Part shown: one piece after another, positions 58,033 to 64,000 of the stretch
Layout of the letters: the number at the start of each line of letters is the position of its first letter
Position numbering within the stretch: the stretch's first letter is position 1
Assembly: GCA_031763025.1 (NCBI GenBank)
Contig: JASSKH010000025.1
Span: 10,752,165 to 10,816,164, forward strand
DNA: 64,000 nt
DNA from: Macrocystis pyrifera
Lineage: Eukaryota > Sar > Phaeophyceae > Laminariales > Laminariaceae
Direction: 5' to 3'
The notes under the pieces: model-generated
The model's input: the letters and a program-made list of their open reading frames with translations, nothing else
Databases searched by the model: none
Told to the model about the DNA's origin: nothing
Position numbers and translations under genes: made by a program

Positions 58033-60655
58033 TCAGTCGCACCTTGGAGCGCGCACCCTGACTCGGTTCATGGACTCCTTCAGCAAGTGAATCATGTCGT
58101 CGCTCTTGTGGGTAGCGCAGAACTGCGGCCGCCCCCCCGACAGCCCATAGTGGGGTCTTGTGTCGCACCTGTAAGAGCAGGTACATACAGGGAGTAGGGC
58201 TTCGTGCACAGATTTCCTTTTGGCTTTGGTTTCCCATCAATAATGGTTTTCTCCTTTCGGGCAACGTTTCTGAGTGATCAACGTTGAACCTCATGCTAGT
58301 AACAACACATTGTCGGATGGCAAACGCAACGGTAATAATATAGCCGATGGCTTCGATGCGCGGGATCAAAGGCGGCGATACGGGCAGGAGCGAAATACGT
58401 TGACGATGTCCGCATGAGCGTAGCACTGGGGTATGTCGTTGCGCCAGGGAAGCTTGCCGTGGGCGCTCTAAAACAACACCTAAGAGACCCCTCCCTGCTG
58501 TCTGGTATTGCTGTTCTCCTCTTGTGGGTGGGAGTGTAAAAGCAAAGCTTAAGCTCACCACATTTCCATACAAAAAGTACGTGTCGTGTGCCAACTTAAC
58601 TCTGCTGGACCTGAGTAGTATATATAGTACACAATGGTGCTGCCGTGACCACACAGCATTACCCTAACACCACATCAGGCATAAAATACGTGGAGTTTCG
58701 AGAAACAACTCAATGACAACGACCAAGCTTCTCAGTGCCGGGAGCACTGCATAAAGACGTGGCACACAAAGCCGCTGCCCGTCGAGGGCAGGAGAATAGC
58801 GCCGCTTACCCTGGGAAGAGGCACGGTCGATTCTTGAGACCCACCATACCCTTTTTCTTGTGCCCAGAGCAAAACCGCGGCCGGCCAGTGCCTGGAGTTA
58901 CCGAGATAGGCGATGAAGCAGCCACACGGCGGGGAGGGGAATGTGGGGATGTGGAAGTGTGGTGAGCCTAAGGTTAACTCTTATCCACCCGCCGGAGGCT
59001 TAGATTTGACAAAAAAAAATGTCACAGCCGGGATGGATCTCGTACTGTAGGTGTATTCGAGAGCACGCACGGCAGGCTTCCCTGGAGCAACCATATACTT
59101 TAATGCAATGCTCGCGAAACCCCATCAACGGTGAACAGTGGAGCATGACTCCGAAGCCCCCCTCGAGTGCAAAGAGACGGTACAGGGTTGCGCACTGACA
59201 CCCTCAAGCGGTAGAGACTATTCTGGATTCGCCAGCAGGCAGTATACTGGACTACATCAGTATACCGAATGCAATGCTGTATCGACCGGGGATGGATGGG
59301 GGCATCGGCACAGACAGGAGAAGAGGATTACATAGAATAAAAAATGGATGGAACTTGTGGCGATGGTGAGGCGAGCTATTTTTTTCGTGTGCGCTCTCTG
59401 CTTTTCCATGCCGGAACTCATTTTTATTGTTTCCAGTCGTACCATATGGCGTGTTTCTTGGAGGTATTTGATATTGAACCTACTGACAGCATCCTACTGA
59501 CAGCATATACTGCCAGGCTCAATCAGTAGATAGCTTCTGGCAGCAGCACTCAAACGCTAGTATTTGCCAGTAAATACTGTACCAGTGTGCAGTCCTAGAA
59601 AATTTCAACCGCACTCCCAAAAAAAAGCAGAGCCAAGGACCCCCGGAGCTCGAACGTCTCTCCTGGAATATGATGTTCGAAAACCGCGGAAGGAATGAAG
59701 TATGGGATACACAGGCCTTTTCAGTACATATATTATTAATAGCAAGTATCACGAGCCAACCTATGGGATGAAAAGGGTCGTAGAGTAAGGGAGGAGTGGT
59801 AGCACCGACAGCGGGAGGTGGTTCCACTCTTTTATCACATATCATCTGAAAAGAAGACCTGTCGACAAGACACAAACCGATCCTCGAAGAGGGAGAACTA
59901 GGAAAGTTGAAAATGGTCCCCTATCCCCGACTCGAGGAAGGCCTCATCCTAGGCAGTCTCATACTTCAGTTACTAGCTCATTCAGCAACTCTTTGCTGTT
60001 GCTGCTATTGTTGTTTGTTATTATTGTTGTTGTAGTTATCGTCGTCGTCGTAATTGTTGTCGTTGTTGCAAGTGTTATTGTTGGTGCCTCTGTTGCTGTT
60101 GTTGTTTTTGATGGTGATGGTGCTGTTGTGCTGTTGATATTGTTTGCATACTGACTCATCGCCAACCAAACTGGTCCGTAGATGTAAAGCAGGCTCAACG
60201 TTCTGGTAGGAACAGAAACCCTTGCACAACAAAAACAAACGCGATCCTGACTTCCTCCTTCCTCTTCGTTTGATGAATACCACAAAAAAACTAATAACGC
60301 CATCCTGACATCGTCTCTACTCGAGGACGAGCAAAAAATATTGAGAGCTTGCGTAATTGCAAGATAAGCTTAACTTTCTGGCGGGATAGACACAAACGAA
60401 ACTAACACTATACTGACGTCGTTTCCTCTCGAGGGAAAAATAACATCCCTTCACAGGTCTTGCGTGAACGGCTCACCAAGCTACAAACCGCTGACTTTAG
60501 AGCGAAATAGAGACGGCAGCAAACCAAAACCACACAGCTATTGCAGTTGCCCTTGCGGCACAGCCAACACTAACACATCTCAGCCATACCTGTTTCCCCC
60601 CCGTAGCTGGGCTGGACCATGCAGCCGGGGACCTCGCACAATCTCCTGTTCAGAG
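58033..60655 (-). CDS. Gene C: paralog of B, two-domain EsV-1-7 protein (5' end missing)
   Basis: Exons on the - strand: 60655-60590 (after TCGACAG, before GTATGG), 58891-58810 (after CTCCAG, before GTAAGC) and 58168-58033 (after CTTACAG, ending TGA). Sizes 66, 82 and 136 compare with 63, 82 and 136 in gene B. Spliced: C-EVPG-C, 17 residues with PSYGGETG, C-SG-H, KKKGMVGLKNRP, C-LFPG-C, PHYGLSGGRPQF, C-AT-H, tail ending RAPRCD. Only one codon is inserted and few residues differ from B, so both copies appear to be under constraint. Intron 1 (1698 bp) holds a trinucleotide microsatellite and other repeats. The first exon was not found. Confidence 0.8.
60000..60145. repeat. TTG/TCG trinucleotide microsatellite
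   Basis: An imperfect GTT/GTC/GCT trinucleotide tract of about 140 bp inside the first intron of gene C. The poly-Asn and poly-Thr frames on the - strand are artefacts. Confidence 0.8.
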
Positions 60656-60955
60656 CTGTCGACGCCAAGAGCGCACCACACAAGCGAGGGCACGGGTGAA
60701 GTCAGGTAAAAAAATAGTGCGTACAACAACATCCAACTAACGGGCACATACAACATCCAACCAACGGGTAGGTACATACAAAACATCCAACCGAGGGGTA
60801 CACGGTGATAAGCAAGGGAATCTGTCCACATTAGGAGGCGGTAGTCGATATATTCAAAGGTTCGCGGGCATCTGAAACGGAACGCGCTAAGTAGTGCTGC
60901 GCGTTGATAGCGGGTTTCGTGTTATCGGCAAGGAAGCTGGGACCGACTGTATACC

Positions 60956-61187
60956 GTATAAGCAAGGTGGCACACCCCCTGGGAAAGTTTTAGAGACGAG
61001 TTTCTCCAAAACGTGCCTTAAGGCCTAAAGGGGGGCACACACAACGATACTGATGGCGGCGTTGGAAACATTCCGTCGAGTTATTTTCATATACGCACCG
61101 CTCCGTGTTTGTACTCCCCCCGCTGCCTAGATTAATTCAGCTTTGAAATTCGCTCGAGGGGGTGTTTCGTCCTATCACACGTGTTAT
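60956..61187. mobile_element. MITE with ACACGTGTTAT end, copy 3 (decayed)
   Basis: Right end CCTATCACACGTGTTATGCG; left end TAAGCAAGGTGGCACACCCC, a decayed match to the family left end. Size about 230 bp, as in the other copies. Confidence 0.4.
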
Positions 61188-61229
61188 GCGGTACACGTAT
61201 CATGTACGCAAGTATTTCAACCCCCGTGG

Positions 61230-61900
61230 GACTTGAAGGCACGCCTTAAGCCTCTCGAGACTTGAGAGCGAAAAGTTGACGGTAAAAAGTGACGATTACA
61301 GCAACCATTGTGGCCACTGCGTTGTTGGGGGAGGATGATACAATGGTTGGTGTCCGGGTCATAACGGTTGAGTGCAAAGAGTCATACGGCACAGCCGCAA
61401 GATGGTCTAACTGTACCGCTCGGCGCATGCTGCTCGCAGACGATTGATAGCACCAAAAAAATGTCGTTGTTGAGCTCGCTATCTTCAACACCCAAAAGGG
61501 GTTGAAACAAATGTTTACAAAAGAGTGACTTGAATGTAGTGCACATCGGTCACAAGAAGCAACACAAGGAGGCTTGCTGAGGCAGGGGCAGGGGATGCAC
61601 CCGAGCAACATTGCGAGGAAATCATCTGGCAGGAGCGCGCAGCAAACACGTCACTAGACGTACTTCTGCGCGCTCCCACTACTAGGGGCGAAGATATCAT
61701 ATCATTGTAATCCGAACCAAATGGCGTGTGCAAACATAGGGGGGTGTACCTGGTAGGGTTTTGGGGTCCATCGTGGGTTCTGATTTACCCTGGTAGGTAT
61801 CACTACAGTCCCCCCCCCGAAATAATAGACGGTTGACAAGAACAGTTGCCTGGTGTTAATTTGGTTGCTCTACCGTATATCAAGTCACGGAAGGGTTGAG
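61230..61900. other. No recognisable gene
   Basis: GGGGGTTGAAAC- and CCCCGTGGGACTTGAAG-like words only. A piece near 61260-61320 (AAAAGTGACGATTACAGCAAC) resembles, in reverse, 24030-24070, so a dispersed repeat passes through. Confidence 0.35.
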
Positions 61901-61934
61901 TGACAGTCGGGCACCGGCTATAGACAAAACAACC

Positions 61935-62320
61935 GCAGCAGTGGCTTTAAACCAGTTCACTTCAGTTTTGCAAGCTGGGGTTGCATGAAGAAGCAGCTCT
62001 GGTTCTTGTACTAGTTCCGCGTGAATCGCCGCAGCAGAAGTGTGTTCCTTCTTTCGAAAGGCGACCTGCAACGGATGCGGTGCTCCACTAACCGTGGACA
62101 AACACCGCAACAGCTCTCTTTTCTGCACGAATCACAGCAGCACCGTGACGAGTCTTTCAAAAGGCGACTTTCAACATCTACGGTGCTACACCAATGCGGA
62201 ACAATACCGCAACAGCCCTCTCCGCGTGAATCACAGCAGCAGCGTGACCCTTCTTTTCAAAAGGCGGCTTGCAACGGTTGCGGCGCTCCACCACTCGCTT
62301 TGGACTACACCGCACCAGTT
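61935..62320 (+). repeat. ~100-bp tandem array coding a C-x2-C..C-x2-H-like unit
   Basis: Three clear units (GGCGACCTGCAACGG at 62060, then 62163 and 62263) plus a decayed one before them. In the best unit the + frame reads CNGCGAP, then about 12 residues, then FCTNH, a possible metal-binding pattern near to but not the same as EsV-1-7. Unit lengths of 103 and 100 bp change the frame from unit to unit. Confidence 0.5.
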
Positions 62321-62329
62321 GCTCTCACT

Positions 62330-63260
62330 CACGTATAACTTTTCCCGGAGAACAAGCCGAGGCCTTCGATTCCTGGCGAGAGCAGGAACCGTCTGCTGGC
62401 GGCTCGGCTACGGCCGGTTGGACGGGAGAGCGTGGGGCCACGTCAGCGCGGGCGGTGGATGCTGTAGGAGCAAAGGAAAGGGGCCAGAGCGACGCAGACG
62501 AATCGCTCAACCGGATGTTAAGGTTTCAATAATCGACGGGCGGTACGCGGGGGAGCGACGGCAACTCTTTCAAAACGTCGAGCTGCGACGGCCCAAATCA
62601 ATGCATTATTGTTCACGGGCGTCAGATTTTTTGTACGGGAAGTGTCAAATACCGTCAGGTTCCTTCCAGGGGAACCTTAAAAGGGCGTCAGTTTTTTTGG
62701 AGGCGAAAGCGCCAAATGGCGTCATTAGCTTTCGTAGGGTAAAGCGCTAAATCACAGCTCGCGCAATTACGCCAACCGTAAAAATATGGTGTATCGATCA
62801 TGCCTCGTCTACCGTTAGTGGTTCAGCAATACTTCACGACCGTAGATGTCTGTTCGGCGTGGAATCAGGCAAGATGGTACCAAGGATGTGCAGGCGGTTC
62901 CGGGACTAAACCCACGAGTGTGGAGCGGCATCTCCGCTACTCAGGTGGTTGCGCTTCAAATTATAGGGCTGTGAGTTGGCTGAATTTCACGGCTAGTTAT
63001 TAGTTGGACTTCAGTAGTTGGGTGAAGAAGTAAGCCAATCAACTGGCTCGTAGAGTACTTATCAACAAAAAAACGACAATTCAACCCACACACGCCCCAG
63101 TACGATGATATATGCAAACGAGAACTCCCCACGTTACAGAACGCAACCAACAGTAGCATCTAGCCACGACGGCTTATAGTTAGCCAACTCACAGCTCTTT
63201 CACATCATACCGCAACTATGGATACATACCAAGCGACCTAAGCATAAAATTCTGGCAGTT
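62330..63260. other. No recognisable gene
   Basis: Pieces: a GCGTCAG..AAATGGCGTCA repeat near 62620-62730, and the block GGGCTGTGAGTTGGCTGAAT (62967) shared with 29450. Nothing else supported. Confidence 0.35.
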
Positions 63261-63426
63261 TCCGCTCACCGTCTTTAGCACTGCTGTTTTCTGCAGCCGA
63301 GACCTCTGCTCTGTACGCTGTACGTACAACAATTGTGGCACAGAGGACAACACAGCAGTGGAACGGCGTACATGGTTGTGGTCAGACGGTAGTTTTCCAC
63401 CCTGCCGTTGGTGTACCGTTGGTTTA

Positions 63427-63560
63427 CACAAATCGGCGTGAAACCCCCTCATGGCAGACTGCCTGGAACCGGAGCGGAGAAAAACCTAACCCCTGAGGCG
63501 TACCTTGCGCCTCTTCCGTTCTCACAACAATCAGCAATGACCGCAAAGAAAAGGTAGCAA
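63427..63560 (-). pseudogene. Decayed echo of gene D exon 3, copy 2
   Basis: Matches 63864-64000 over about 120 bp (GAAACCCYCTCATG, GGAGCCGGAG-like, CCTTGCGCC, GTTCTCA, CAATRA). Here the exon-derived block itself is nearly lost. Confidence 0.4.
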
Positions 63561-63769
63561 TAAAGCACACAAGGCATTGCGCACTATGACCTGCGCATGT
63601 GCCTGCTACACCGTTGCGGGCTACACCGTCAGCGGGATGCGCCTGTTCCCTTCCACTTGAAACTTGAAATAGGGGTAAGTGGGGCGAAGGGCGACGTTAA
63701 GAGACCTTTTCTGTACACATGGTAACCAGGCATGTGGACTATAGTTGCACACTTTCCACCACAGAGGAG

Positions 63770-64000
63770 CCCAGGAAAGTGGGGGATAACGTTTTTGCAT
63801 ACATTGGTGCCCTGAGAGCCCACAGCTCACCACTGCCGTCGCGAGTCGCCACCAGAAGTTGCCCGTTGAAACCCTCTCATGCCACAAATACTTCATGGAG
63901 CCGGAGTAGAAAAACAGTAAATTAGCCCAGGATAAGAGAACTCCCTTGCGCCGCTACTGTTCTCATGACGATCGGCAATAAACGCAATTAATTCAAACTA
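63770..64000 (-). pseudogene. Decayed echo of gene D exon 3, copy 3
   Basis: On the - strand, TTCTGGTGGCGACTCGCGAC followed by GGCAGTG and GTGAGC matches the end of gene D exon 3 (CTCTTGGTGGCGACTAGAGA, GGGAGTG, GTAAGC), including the splice donor. The preceding Cys-x2-His codons read Trp..His here. The copy runs off the window end. Confidence 0.5.

Noticed and set aside
1-64000. CRISPR arrays, operons, riboswitches, rRNA
   Set aside because: No regularly spaced repeats with unique spacers, no prokaryote-style gene order and no rRNA-like segments were seen on either strand.

Overview
This is a eukaryotic nuclear window: interstitial TTAGGG-type tracts, many terminal-inverted-repeat elements, G-homopolymer runs, and short coding exons bounded by GT..AG introns whose phases match across introns. 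No rRNA, tRNA, operon, bacterial gene or CRISPR array was recognised. The strongest lineage clue is a set of exons encoding the EsV-1-7 cysteine/histidine repeat (C-x4-C-x16-C-x2-H-x12). Established knowledge says this family is large and typical in brown algae, where the IMMEDIATE UPRIGHT gene of Ectocarpus is a member. A brown alga, plausibly Ectocarpus-like, is therefore the best guess; this is inference.

The genes. No single open frame shows them, because introns cut through the domain. I propose five EsV-1-7 gene models, all lacking their 5' exons. Gene D (+, 19139-22241) has three tandem domains. Gene B (+, 26771-28850) has two domains. Gene A1 (+, 30291-34316) has a lysine-rich exon, a coiled-coil exon and one C-terminal domain. 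Gene A2 (-, 57063-53867) is a paralog of A1. Gene C (-, 60655-58033) is a paralog of B. B-A1 on the + strand and C-A2 on the - strand form a large inverted segmental duplication about 20 kb apart. Exon phases are identical between the pairs, and most exon lengths are identical or nearly so.

Layout. 1-5.5 kb: a CATGG-rich repeat end, small minisatellites and no recognisable gene. 5.6-8.2 kb: a broken Ty3/gypsy-type LTR retrotransposon fossil on the - strand. 8.3-19 kb: poly-G, minisatellites, several MITE families and a CATGG repeat with telomere-like units. 19-34.3 kb: genes D, B and A1 with MITEs inside their introns. 35-38 kb: a repeated family preceded by G runs. 39.4-41.3 kb: a 1.9-kb Mutator-like element made almost wholly of ACTTCC/GGAAGT words. 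42-46 kb: a duplication, more repeats and C-rich + strand sequence. 46.7-48.2 kb: a second telomere-containing CATGG element and a CATGG word array. 48.3-53.8 kb: coding-like debris of unknown identity. 53.9-60.7 kb: genes A2 and C. 60.9-64 kb: repeats, a cysteine-rich tandem array and echoes of gene D exon 3.

What can be said of function: EsV-1-7 modules have regularly spaced Cys/His residues that suggest metal binding, and one member is a developmental regulator, but the biochemical role of the family is not established. Everything here about expression is untested.
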